Shown: piece by piece, positions 1 through 11,700 of the stretch | How the letters are laid out: each line of letters starts with the position of its first letter | How positions within the stretch are numbered: the first letter of the stretch is position 1 | From: Glacieibacterium sp038210595 | GTDB lineage: Bacteria; Pseudomonadota; Alphaproteobacteria; Sphingomonadales; Sphingomonadaceae | Direction: 5' to 3' | Assembly: GCA_038210595.1 (NCBI GenBank) | Contig: JBBQWN010000002.1 | Coordinates: 62,001-126,000, forward strand | DNA: 64,000 nt | The notes under the pieces: generated by a model | The model's database searches: none | What the model saw: the letters and a program-made list of their open reading frames with translations, nothing else | Told to the model about the DNA's origin: nothing | Program-made: the position numbers and the translations under genes

Positions 1-1
1 G

Positions 2-256
2 CGCGCGCTGCAGGAGAAGGTCGCTGACGACAAGCGGCTGGCGCGGCAGGTATTCTCCGCGGACTTCAATATCTGGATCGACCCGCAGGGCCGCGTCACC
101 CGGGTGATGATGGTCCGCGACAGCAGCGACGCCAAGCGCGACGCCGCGCTGCAGGCGCTGCTGGAGGCCGTGCGCGGCCTCGATCCGCCGCCGGCGTCGC
201 TACGCTTTCCCCAGAAGATCACCGTGCGCGGACAACGCGGCGGCAGTTTCGGATGA
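2..256 (+). CDS. TonB-family protein, C-terminal part (5' end outside window)
   Basis: The open frame enters from the left edge and stops at the TGA at 254-256. The 84 visible residues read like a TonB C-terminal domain: a strand with IDPQGRVTRV, the VRDSSD turn, an alanine-rich helix, then DPPPASLRFPQKITVR. Family knowledge: this periplasmic domain of TonB contacts outer-membrane partners and draws energy from ExbB/ExbD. The stop lies inside the next frame's first possible start, so the gene is probably co-transcribed with the porin downstream. The transmembrane anchor and proline-rich spacer would lie outside the window. It could also be another TonB_C protein of unrelated role. Confidence 0.72.
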   Translation, partial: RALQEKVADDKRLARQVFSADFNIWIDPQGRVTRVMMVRDSSDAKRDAALQALLEAVRGLDPPPASLRFPQKITVRGQRGGSFG

Positions 257-288
257 CCACCGCAATGAACAGACAGAAGGGCGGCACG

Positions 289-2037
289 ATGGCCATGAAC
301 CTTGGCGCGAAGGCGGCGCTGATCGCAACTTTGCTGGCGGGCACAGCGACGGGAGCGCAGGCGGCATCGACCAATGCCACGGCGAACCTGATCCGGCTGT
401 TGATCGAGCAGAAGGTGATCACCGCGCAGGCGGGCCAGGCGCTGCTGGCGCAGGCCGAGGCCGAGGCGGCCGAAGCGCGCGCCGCACAGGCCCCGGTGGC
501 AACCGCCGACGCCGGCCTGCCGCCCGCGGCCGAGGGCACTATCCGCGTCCCCTATATCCCCGAGTCGCTGCGGGCGAAGATCAAGGAGGACATCAAGCAG
601 GAGGTGCTGGCACAGGCCGATTTCGAAGGCTGGGCGCGCCCGAACCAGATCCCGGAATGGATCAAGGGCATCAAGCTGTCGGGCGATATCCGCTTCCGCA
701 GCCAGTCGGATTTCTATGACAACAACAACTCGCTGGGCCTGATCGACTTCCAGGCGTTCAACGACAGTTCGCCGATCGACATCAATGGCAACACCAACCC
801 GACCGGCTTCCCGATCCTGAACGCCCGGACCGACCGCACCAACCGGTTCCGCATCCGCGCCCGGATCGGCCTCGATGCCAATATCTCGCCGCAGGTGTTC
901 GCCTCGTTCCGGTTGGCGAGCGGCGACGACAACAGCCCGATCTCGACCAACCAGACGCTGGGCGGCGGCCTCGCCAAGAAGGACATCTGGCTGGACCGCG
1001 CCTATCTGCGCCTGACCCCGGTGCCGTACGCGAGCGCCACGTTCGGGCGCTTCCCGAACCCGTTCGTGTCGACGCAGCTGCTGTTCGACGACGATCTCAA
1101 CTTCGACGGCATCGTCGGAACCGCCGACGCGCGCAACTTCCTGCCCGCCAACACGACGCTGGCGGTGACCGGCGGTGCCTTCCCGCTCGGCTTCACCAAC
1201 GCGAACTTCCCGAACAATGCCGACGACAAGCGTGGCGACACCAACCGCTGGCTGTTCTCGGGCCAGCTGAAGGGCAGCATCCGCATCGCCGATACGGTCG
1301 ATCTGAGTGCGGCGGCCGCCTATCACAGCTTCGACAAGGTGCAGGGCCGCCTGTCCGAGCCGTGCGCTCTGTTCAACGGCAACCGCCAGTGCTCGACCGA
1401 TCAGCTGCGGCCGACCTTCCTGCGCAAGGGCAACACGCTGTTCCTGTCGCGCAACATCCTGCCCGACCCGGCCAACCCGCTCAACTTCGCGCAGCCGCAG
1501 CTGCTGGGCCTCAGCTTCGACTACGACATTCTGGACATCAATGTCGCCGCGCACACGCAGGTGACCGACACGATCGGCGTCGAGCTTGGCGGCAACTATG
1601 TCCAGAACCTCGGCTTCGACCGCAACGACCTGTGCCGCAACAACCCGAGGGGCCTGCCGATCAACAACATCGGCGTCGGCACCGGTGGCAATACCAACCC
1701 GTGCAGCGCCGGGGCCGGGCAGACCGTCGCCAGCTTCGACGGCGGCAACAAGGGCTATATGGTCTACGGCGTGGTCGGCACCAAGAAGCCGTCCAAGTTC
1801 GGTGAGTGGAACGTCGAGCTGAGCTACCGCTACCTCGAATCCGACGCGGTGCTCGACAGCCTTACCGACAGCGACTTCCATCTCGGCGGCACCAACACCA
1901 AGGGCTATACCGTCGGCGCGACGCTGGGGCTGTTCAAGAACGTCAGTCTGACCGGCCGCTGGCTGAGCGCCAATGCCATATCTGGCCCGCCGCTGGCGAT
2001 CGACGTGCTGCAGATCGACCTTCAGGCGGCCTTCTGA
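289..2037 (+). CDS. Putative outer-membrane porin, Porin_5 type
   Basis: This is a 582-residue exported protein. From the ATG at 289 the signal peptide is clean, ending near GAQA|AST; an earlier ATG at 253 would add 12 residues and overlaps the upstream stop. A short helical segment (LIRLLIEQKVIT) and an amphipathic region (LRAKIKEDIKQEVLAQ) precede a long run of alternating beta-strands starting at GIKLSGDIRFRSQ. The protein ends in LQAAF, the aromatic-terminated last strand of a barrel. The layout matches the 'putative porin' family. No POTRA domains are seen, so it is not a TpsB transporter. It sits between the TonB-like gene and the giant adhesin, so a role in adhesin transport or display is possible but inferred. 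Two cysteine pairs lie in predicted extracellular loops. Confidence 0.82.
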   Translation: MAMNLGAKAALIATLLAGTATGAQAASTNATANLIRLLIEQKVITAQAGQALLAQAEAEAAEARAAQAPVATADAGLPPAAEGTIRVPYIPESLRAKIKEDIKQEVLAQADFEGWARPNQIPEWIKGIKLSGDIRFRSQSDFYDNNNSLGLIDFQAFNDSSPIDINGNTNPTGFPILNARTDRTNRFRIRARIGLDANISPQVFASFRLASGDDNSPISTNQTLGGGLAKKDIWLDRAYLRLTPVPYASATFGRFPNPFVSTQLLFDDDLNFDGIVGTADARNFLPANTTLAVTGGAFPLGFTNANFPNNADDKRGDTNRWLFSGQLKGSIRIADTVDLSAAAAYHSFDKVQGRLSEPCALFNGNRQCSTDQLRPTFLRKGNTLFLSRNILPDPANPLNFAQPQLLGLSFDYDILDINVAAHTQVTDTIGVELGGNYVQNLGFDRNDLCRNNPRGLPINNIGVGTGGNTNPCSAGAGQTVASFDGGNKGYMVYGVVGTKKPSKFGEWNVELSYRYLESDAVLDSLTDSDFHLGGTNTKGYTVGATLGLFKNVSLTGRWLSANAISGPPLAIDVLQIDLQAAF

Positions 2038-2654
2038 TGCGCCGCATCGGCCTGGCGCTCGTCCTGCTCGCGGCCGTGCCGGCGGGGGCGACCCCGCTCG
2101 AGGATCGGATGCGCGACCAGTTGCGCTCGACGGCCGCCGAACTGCGGGCGCTGCAGGCGAGTCAGGCCGAACTGACCGCCGCCAAGCTGGCGGCCGAAAA
2201 GGAGCGCGACGCGGCCAAGGCCGCCCCCAAGGCGGCGGCCCCCGATGCGGGCGCGGCGCGGGCGCTGGCTGCGGCCCGGAGCGACGGTGCGGCAGCGGCG
2301 TCGCGCGCCGCCGCTGCCGAAGCCGCGCTGGCGACGGCAAACGCCCGGCTGACCGAAGCGGGCGAGCGGCTGCGGGCGCAGGACGCGCAGCTGGCGCAAG
2401 CGCGGACCGCCGCCGCCACGAGCCAGCAGGCGGCGACGGCGAGCGCGGCGTCGCTGGAGGCGTGCAGTGCCCGCAACGCCCGGCTGGTCGACACCGGGCG
2501 CGAACTCGTGGCGCTGCACATCAAGCGCTACGGCGCTCGCAAATACCTGCCGCTGCAGCTGGCACGGGTGAAGATCGAGAACGAAGCGCAGGCAATGGGC
2601 GACCGCGTCGCCGCCGATGTCGAGCCGCCCAAGACGGCTGCGATACCGCAATGA
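2037..2654 (+). CDS. Periplasmic alanine-rich coiled-coil protein, function unknown
   Basis: This 205-residue protein starts at an ATG whose A is the last base of the porin stop (TGATG), which indicates translational coupling. The N-terminus is a signal peptide (MRRIGLALVLLAAVPAGA). Residues 25-140 are a long heptad-like helix rich in Ala, Glu, Arg and Lys. The last 60 residues are less regular and contain a single cysteine (LEACSARN) and the segment HIKRYGARKYLPLQL. No enzyme family is recognised. Its place between porin and adhesin suggests a periplasmic accessory, perhaps a chaperone or spacer that meets the adhesin before export. This is inference from context only. Confidence 0.75.
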   Translation: MRRIGLALVLLAAVPAGATPLEDRMRDQLRSTAAELRALQASQAELTAAKLAAEKERDAAKAAPKAAAPDAGAARALAAARSDGAAAASRAAAAEAALATANARLTEAGERLRAQDAQLAQARTAAATSQQAATASAASLEACSARNARLVDTGRELVALHIKRYGARKYLPLQLARVKIENEAQAMGDRVAADVEPPKTAAIPQ

Positions 2655-2730
2655 AACTGTCACACAAATTCATGGTAAACGATTGTAAGTTCTGGCGAAA
2701 TGCTTTCCCGACAGTGTTAGGTTGCGCGTC

Positions 2731-5700
2731 ATGACGACTCATCGGCCTGCCACTGCGACCCGCCGCCGGACGGCGGTGCTGCGGCGTGGCGTCAGCGCCG
2801 GTGCGATGCTCGTCGGCGTGCTTGCCGCGCCGGTGCTGGCGCAGACCGCACAGATGCTGCGTTCGACCGCGGGGCTGACCACGCCGGTGGTGACGCCGGC
2901 GGCGACGCTGCCGGTCCAGGCGATCACGCCGAACGCCGCCGGGCTGAGTTCGGCGAGCGCGCGCGCCATCGCCAACCAGGCGCGTGTCACCAGCGCGGTG
3001 TCGCTGGCGCAGCAGGCAAATGCCGCCGCGCGTGCCGCTGCCGCGGTGCCATCGATACCGAACGGGCTTCTGCCCGGCGGCCTGGTGCCGGTCGCCAACC
3101 CGGTCAGCGCGGCGGCCGATCCGACCGGCCTCAACACCTGGCAGGGTGCGGCCCAGCCGACGTCGGCGGTGACGGGTTCGACCACCACGGTGACGGTCAA
3201 GCAGACGGACGCACGCGCGCTGCTCAGCTGGTCGAGTTTCAACATCAGCCGCGATACGATCCTCCACTTCGACCAGCAGCCCGACTGGGTGGTGGTCAAC
3301 CGCATCGTCGCCAACATCGATCCCGCGACGGGCCGCCTGGCCGACGCGGGCAACCTGCGCCCGAGCACCATCCTCGGGCAGATCACCGGGGCGGGCACGG
3401 TCGTCGTGCTCAACCAGAACGGCGTGATGTTCGGCGCGACCGGTCAGGTCAACACGCGGTCGTTCCTGGTGTCGACGATCGAGCTGGGGGACCAGTCGCG
3501 GACCGCGCTGGTTCCGGGACCGGGGTCGACCGCGACGCGGCGGGTGCCGACGACGATCGGTGAACGCAATAACGCGTTCCTGCAGAATGGCTTGCTCGGC
3601 GTCCCGACGTTCCTGTCGGTGATCGGTATGCAGAACGGCCTCGCCGTGGTCGACGGACCGTCGATCGAGGGCGGCGTAAGCGTCGCGACCGGGGCCGCGA
3701 TCAGCGCCGGCGACGGCGGCTTCGTCATCATTGCCGCGCCGCAGATCACCAATGCCGGACAGCTCAGCGCCAGCAACGGCCAGGTCAGCCTCGTCTCGGG
3801 CCAGACGATCACGGCGGTCTCGTCGACCGGTGCGCCCGACCTGACGACGCCGGGTCCGGGCGCGGCAAACGCCGACGTGCGCGGGCTGATCCTCCGTTCG
3901 GAAAGCCGCAATTCGCAGAGCCTGACGACACCCTTCCGCGACAGCATCACGAACACCGCGACCGGGCTGATCAGCTCGCCGCGCGGCCTGATTTCGATCG
4001 GCGGCACCTATTCCGGCCAGATCGTCCAGAACGGCGTGCTGTCCTCGACGACCAGCGTTTCGCGCAATGGCAAGGTTGCGCTGACGGCCGGCACGGTGAC
4101 CGCCGGCCGCGGCTCGGTGATTGCCATAACGCCCGACACAAATGGCGAGACAATCCCGCAGGCGGCGGATTCGGTCGCGAATTTCAGGCGCTCGGTGATC
4201 GATATCGGCAACGCCAATTCGGCCGCCGCGGTGACCCCGGCGATCATCAGCATCGGCGCCGATGCGCTGATCTACGCACCGGGCGCGAGCGCGAATATCG
4301 GCGGCACGCCCTCGGCGAACAGCGTCGACAACGGCATCACCGAACCGGGCATCGGGGCCGGGTCGCTGTTGATCGACAGTGGTGCGACGATCGACGTCAG
4401 CGGGGTCAAGGACCTCGTGCTGCCGGCGTCACGCAACAGCGTCCGGCTCTCCCCGGTCCAGCGCAACGAGCTGCGCGATACGCCGAACTACCGGGAGGTC
4501 ACCACCGACGGCAGCTTCACGCTCAACCCTAGCACGCTGTACATCGACGCGCGCCTGTCGGGGGTCCGCGCCGACGGCGTCACCTGGGTCGGTTCACCTT
4601 TGATCGAGGCGGGCAGCGCGGTCGCCCAGATCGGCGTCACGGCGGCCGAACTGCTGACCCGTGGCGGCACGCTGACGCTGGGCGCGGGCAATATCGTCCA
4701 GGGCACGGCCGCCAGCAGCCCGCTCGGCATCGTCACGGTGCGACCGAACGTGACGCTCGATATCTCCGGCGGGTGGGTGCGCTTTGCCGATGGCGTCGTC
4801 CAGACCAGCCGGTTGCTGACCGCTGATGGCCGGCTCGTCGAGATCGGCCGCGCCGACCCGAACGACAATTTCGTGCGTGTCGTCGATCCGTACAGCGTCA
4901 GCCAGGAGCGGTTCGGGTTCACCGACAGCTTCGGCAACCCGCTGGCGACCGATCCCGACTTCCAGACCGGCTATGTCGAGGGTCGCGATGCGGGCGCGCT
5001 GATCGTCAAATCGTCGACGAACAGCTTTGGCGCCGCGGTGTTCGGCCAGGCCTTTGCCGGCACGCAGCAGATCGCGCGGGCGAGCGAGGGGAGCGCGGCG
5101 GCCAGCATCGGCGGCGACACCAGGACGTTGCAGGCGACGCCGCTGCAGCTGCCGAGCGGTGGCCTGTTCAAGGTCCAGGCCTACGCCGGCGGCCTCGATG
5201 CCGACGCCGGCGGGGCCGACATCGTCGTCTACAACGGCAGCGCCGCCGCCCCGGCGCGCGTCGCTGCTTCGATCCTGCTCTCCGACACCCTGTTGTCCAG
5301 CAGCGGCCTGGCGGCGGTCTCGCTGCAGACCAGCGGCGGCGTCAGCCTGCTGTCGGGCAGCCTGGTCAGCCTGGCCCCGAACGGCGGGCTGGCAATCGAT
5401 GCCGGGCGCTCGATCCGGCTCGACGGGACGGTGCGCACCCCATCGGGCACGATCAGCGCGCGGACGTACGAGATTGCGATCGGCTCGGTGTTCGCCACGA
5501 CCGACGATCTGCCGCTGTTCGTGAACGCGGCCCCGGATGCGCCGGCCCCGCACCTGTTCGACATCACCGTCACCGGCATCCTGTCGGCCCGCGGCCGGTT
5601 CCAGAACGACGCGCTGGTTGCCGACGGCGCGTTCCTCGGCACTGCCTATGCCGACGGCGGCACGATCAGCCTGACCGTCGCACCGCGCGTGCTGCTGCCG

Positions 5701-8700
5701 ATCGCCGAAAGCGCGAACGCACCGGCCGACTTCGCCGCCGACTACAGCGGCAGCCTGTTCATCCAGTCGGGCGCGTTGCTCGACGTCAGCGCCGGTGCGT
5801 CCGTGCGCGCCAACGGCACGCCGGTCCTGACCGCGCGCGGCGGCAATGTCGCGCTGGTAAACCAGACGACCTATTTCAATCTTCAGAACGAGCCGGCCAA
5901 CCTCGCCAGCAGTCCGCAGTCGAGTTTCGTCGACACCTTCCTGCCCGGCTTCCGGGTGCCGCTCGCCAACAACCGGGTGACCGGGGCGTCGCCGCTGCTG
6001 ACCTACGCACAGGTGGTGATCGCGCCGGACACGATCCGCGGCAGCGGCTTTGCCGGCGGAGGCCAGTTCACGTTGGTCACTCCCGACCTGAATTTCGGCG
6101 CGCGGCCGGAGGGGACGGGGACCGCGATCCCGCTTAATTTCATCGCGACGACCGGCTTTGCCAGCTTCAGCTTCACGACCTATCGAACGGAGTTCCTCGG
6201 CGGCGGCAACCTCGCCGACGGCGTCACCGCGAACAACGGCGTGTTCGCCAACGGTGTCGCCGGCAGGACCGCGCTGCTCGCCACCGAGCAGGTACGGGTC
6301 GCGGGCGGCGAAGCGTTGAACCTGACCCAGGCGCTGCTGCCGTCGCTGCTGAACAATACCCAGCTGACGGCGGTGCGGGGGCTGGCGAGCGAGGGCAACA
6401 TCGGCACCCTGCTCGGCAGCAGCGTGCCCGTCGAGGCGTATGACCAGCGCGGCGTCGCGGTTACCTTCGACGGCCTGACCGAGGTCGATGTTGATGCCGG
6501 CGGGCGGATCATCGGTGCTGACGGGACCTCGCTGACCAGCAGCACTTTGCTCAACGCCGGGACGATCCGCCTGCCGGGCGGCACCCTGCGGCAGGTCGAG
6601 ACGCTGCCCAGCTTCTATTTGAATGGCACGCGTAGCGCGATCGGCGTGCAGGATCTTGCCGACGTCTTCGGCGGCGGCCGTAATGCCGACGGTTTGTTCG
6701 ACCCGGATGCGCCGAACGCGCTCGGCCTGCGGATCGACAACAACCCTGCGAACGCGGTGCTCAGCAATTCCGAGCTCGTCACCCGGCGGCTGCAGTTCCG
6801 GGCGATTTACATGCTCGGCGACGTCGGCCGCGGCGAAGGCGCGCGGCTGACCGCGGGCAGCATGACCGACCTGTCCGGTGTCAGCGTCCGCAACCCGCGC
6901 GCCATCACCAACGGTGTCACCGGCCGCCAGCGGGTCGAGGGCCGTCTGGTCGGCGGCGGGACGCTGGAGACCGGCGCGGCCTTCGGCGGCCAGGGCGGAC
7001 CGCTGTTCGCGGGCGCACAGTTCGGGGTGGCACGCTATGGTTCCGGCGACGGCGTGATCAGGGTCGCGCGCGCCGGCCTGACGCTCAATGCGCTGCCGAG
7101 CTCGACGATCGACCTTGGCGGTGTCACCGATAATTACGATCAGGAGGTCACGCTCGGCGTGTTCGCGCCGACGCCGGTGTGGAGCAACGGCGGACGCCTG
7201 ACCGCCGGTGCCGGCGGATCGATCGCCGGCGCATTGGTGCGCGCCGACGGCGGCGCGCCGCAGGCCGAAGGCGGCATTCTCACCTGGCGCACGCCGATCC
7301 TGCGCCAGGCCGACACCGCCGATCGAAGCCTCAACCTGTTGTCGGCCAACCAGATCATGGCGGCCGGCTTCGACAGTTTCATCGCGCTCCAGCAGTTGAG
7401 CGGGCAGGGCGCGGTGTCGCTCAACCTGGGGCGGGCGTTCTACCTGACCAACCAGGCCTTCGACGGCAACACACTTTCCGACTACGGCATCAGCGCGGCG
7501 GCGACCGGCGCGCTGGCGATCAGCGCCCCCTATGTGCAGCTGTCGAGCCTGACGCAGACCATCTCGGCGCGCGGTAATATCGAGGCGGGAGCCGGGTCGA
7601 TCACCTTCAATGCCGGGGCGATCGACATCATCGGCTCGGCCTACTTCGATCCGACCGTCGCGCTGGTGCGCCTGTTGGCGAGCGGCGACGTGCGGGTCAC
7701 CGGTGTCCAGCCACTGGCGAACGTGCTCGACCCCTCGGGCGGCAGCCTGCCGCCCTCGCTGTCCGGCCAGCTGGTCACCAGCGGGGACCTGACGATCCGC
7801 GCGGCGCAGCTGTACCCGACGACCGGCACCGGCAACCTGCAGCAGCAGATCGACGCGGCGCGCCAGGGGCGGTCGATCGAGGTCGCGTCGTACCTGATCG
7901 CGGCGGCTGGAGAGGCGTCGCGGATCCGCATCGAGCGGGCGAGTACGGCAACCCCGGCAACGCCCTATTCGGCGGGCGGCAACCTGACCATCCAGGCGTC
8001 CTCCATCGACCAGGGGGGCGTCATCCGCGTTCCCGTCGGGAAGCTGACGCTGGGCGGAACCGCGCCGATCATCCTGCCTGGCGCGAACAACAACGACCTG
8101 TTTACGCAGACCGTCGCTGCGACCGACACGCTGCGTCTGAGCGCGGGCAGCCTGACCGCAGTCTCGGCGGGCGGTCTCAGCATCCCCTATGGCACCACCA
8201 CCGACCTGACCGAATATTTCTTCGCCCCGACCAGCAACAACCGCCTGACCGCGCCGCCTGCCGCCGAGCTGCGGCTAGGCGGCGGCATTGTCACCGTCGA
8301 CGCGAACGCGACCGTCGATCTGAGCGGTGGCGGTGACCTCTATGCCTATGAATTCGCAAGCGGCGTCGGCGGCTCGCGCGATGTGCTGAGCCGCTTCAAC
8401 AGTGATGCGTTCAGCAGCCGCAACGGCCTGCAATTTCCCGATGGCCGCCAGGTCTACGCCATCGTGCCGTCGATGGCCGACCTGCGCGTGGCGCTGACCG
8501 ATCCGATCTATTCGGCCGACTATGCCAATCTCTATGCGTCGAGCGACGCCGGGCGACGGGTTTATCTCGAAGGCGGCAGCGGCATCGCGGCGGGCTGGTA
8601 CACACTGCTGCCGGCGCGGTACGCGCTGCTGCCCGGCGGCCTGCGCGTCGTCGAGAATGTCGGCCAGGCGCCGGGCGCGCTGGGGTCGACGACGACGCTG

Positions 8701-11700
8701 CGTGATGGCAGCATGGTGATCAACGGCCGCTACGGGGTGGCTGGCACCGGCATCGAGGACTCGACCCGGCGCACCTTCACCGTCCAGACGCAGGCCAGCT
8801 TCCGCCAGTTCTCGCGGATCGCGCAGACGTCGGCGTCGCAGACCTTCAGCGATCTGGCGACCCGCGACGAGCTCGTCGTCCCGCGGCTGCCCGCGGACGC
8901 CGGCCGGCTGGTGCTGACGCCGCTTGCCGAGCTCAACGTCAACACCCGGTTCCTGACCGATCCGGCCCGCGGCGGTCGCGGCGGGCAGGTCGACATCACC
9001 GGCAACGCGTTCGAGATCGTCACCGCCGGGACACCGGGATCGCTGACCGATGCGGTGGTCCTGCGGACTGCCGATTTCGCCAATCTCAACGCCGCCAGCC
9101 TGCTGATCGGCGGCATTCGCACCGATTTCGCCGACGGCACCACCGCGCTCGCTATCGGTACCCATACGATCGCGATCGCGAACAGCGCCGCCGACCCGCT
9201 GTCGGCCCCGGAGATCGTGCTCGCGGTCGACGGCGAGGGATCGGCAATCACGATCGCGGACGGCAGTGCGGTGATCGCGACCGGCACGCTCGCCGACACG
9301 CGTGCCGGTGCCTATGTCATCACGCCCGGCGCAACCCAGACCGCGATCGGCGGCATCGTGCGGGTCGCCAACGGCCCCGAGCGACTGGTTACGCGTCCCG
9401 GCGACGTCGCGCTGGCCAACAGCCTCAGCGACACGTCGATCATCGTCGGCAGCGCCACCGGTACGCGCGGCGTGACCCTGACCGGCACCTCCGTACTGCT
9501 CGATTCGTCGCGTGACCTGGTCATCTACGACAATCCCGCGACCGACGCCTCGGAAGCGCGGATCACCGCTACCAACCTCGCGCTGGGCGGCGACGACGTG
9601 TTCTTCACGCGCGTGCCCTCGGGCTTCCGCGGCCTGACCATCACGCCCGAGATGGAGGCTGTGTTCGCCGCCGCGCAGCGTCTGACGATCAGCAGCAAGA
9701 GCATCATCGGCTTCTCCGGCGGCACCCATGTCTTCAACGACCTGGTGCTCGACGTGCGCGGCATCCGGCCCTTCCGGCCCGGCGAGGCGCTGCCGCTCGA
9801 GCCTTATGGCGACACATCCCCGCCGGGCTTCGACCCCGCAGCGACACCGCAGACGCCGCTCGATCCCGGCGTGCCGATCGCGGTGACGATCCGCGCCCGC
9901 GATTTCAGCCTGACCAACAGCGACATCGACCGTGGCCCCTGCGGCGGTGTGGACGTCAATGCCTGCGGCACCGCCGGCAACAGCCTCGCGATCGAGGCGG
10001 CGACCGTGCATTTCGGCTCCGGCGCGATGCGCATCTACGGCTTCGATCGTAGCGTCGGCGTGACGGCGACGAACGGCGTGTTCGTCGAAGGCAGCGGGCG
10101 TTTCGACGTCGGCGGCGCGGCCCTGTCGTTCGCGACGCCGTACCTCGGCGACCGGGCGCTCAGCGCCGATCCGCGCGGCACCAAGGTCCAGCCCGACCTG
10201 ACGATCGCGACCAGCGGCACGCTGGCGATCAGCAACCCGGGCAACCTCGCGGTGCCGGTCGTCGCGCAGGCGCCGGGCGCGGTGCTGTATCTCGGCGACG
10301 CCGACACGCCGCTCGCCGCGCTGACCATCGACGGGACGCAGCTGCGCGCCAGCGCCGGCACGCTCGAGGCGCGCGCGGTCGGCGACATCATCGTCAGCGG
10401 CGGCGCCGTCATCGCGACCCCGAGCTATGCCAAGAGCTTTGGCGACGCCGCCGACCGGGTGACGATCAGCGCGCCGGGCGGCCGGCTGACGCTGGCATCG
10501 CAGACTGGCGACGTCACGCTGGGCAGCGCGACCCGGCTGGTGATCGGCGGCAGCGCTGGTGAGGCCGGGACGCTCGAACTGTCGGCGGCGACGGGGCTGG
10601 TGACGCTCGACGGTGCCATTGACGCGGCCGCGCCCGGCAACGGGGCGTCGCTGCACCTGGATACCGGCGGCGCGTTCGATTTCGCCGGCTTCCTGACCGC
10701 CCGCGGCGCACCCTTCACGGGCGACATCCGGGTGCGCAGCGGGACGGGCGATCTCGTCCTGGCGGCCGATCAGACGGTCCGCGCAACCGGCCTGCGGCTG
10801 ACCGCCGATGGCGGCCTCGTCGACATTGCCGGCAGGATCGATACGTCGGGCATCAACGGCGGCAACATCGGCCTGTTCGGGACCGGCGGCGTGACGCTGC
10901 GCGCGACCGCGATCCTGGATGCCCGCGCCAGCGGCTATGGTGCCACCGACACGCGGGTAGCGAGCGGCGGGACCGTCGAGCTTGGCACGTCGGGCAGCGG
11001 CGTGCTGACCCTGGCCAACGGCGCGAGCATCGACGTCTCGGCCCGCCGCCCGGGCGCGCGCCTGGCGGCGAGCATCGGCAAGGACATCAACCTCAACGAC
11101 ACCACCGTCTACCGTTACGCCGAAAGCGATACCGGCGGACTGGTGCGTCTGCGCGCGCCGATCATTGAGCAGGAGGGCGCCGACAGCGTCGCCATCGACT
11201 TCGCCGGCACGATCACCGGGGCCCGCGAAGTCGCGGTGGAGGCGGTCAAGCGCTTCGATCTCGCGATCCTCGGCGCGGGCGCGGACTGCGCGGCGGCGGC
11301 GGTGTGCATCAACGAGGCCGGTCAGGCGGTGCTTGACCTGAATGCAACGCCCCACACCAACATCCTCGCGGACGACTTCGCCGGCAGTATCCCGAACTTC
11401 GTGCGCAGCTTCGACATCGGCGGTGCAGCGGCACGGCTGGGCGCGCTGACCGCGCTGCCGGGCTATCGTGCCCGGCCCGGCGTCGAGCTCGACTATGCCG
11501 GCGACATCGTGCTCGCGTCGAACTGGAACCTGGGTGCCGGGGTGGTGAATACCGCGGCCGCGCTGGCCGACCCGTCACCGGTGCTGATCGCCAGCACCCA
11601 GCTCGGCAACGGCCGCTACTACGTCGCGCCCGGGGCAGAGAGCCGCCTTTACAACGACTTCACCGACTTCATCTACCGCGTCGGCGGCGTCGCCAGCGGT

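Noticed and set aside
2722..2730. TTG start for the adhesin
   Set aside because: The ATG at 2731 gives a better signal peptide and needs no rare start.
8275..11355. Open frame of 1026 codons antisense to the adhesin
   Set aside because: It is rich in Arg/Asp/Ala/Val without any family pattern, has no ribosome site, and mirrors codons of the well-supported adhesin gene; a shadow of high GC content. The 11575-13908 antisense frame is rejected for the same reason.
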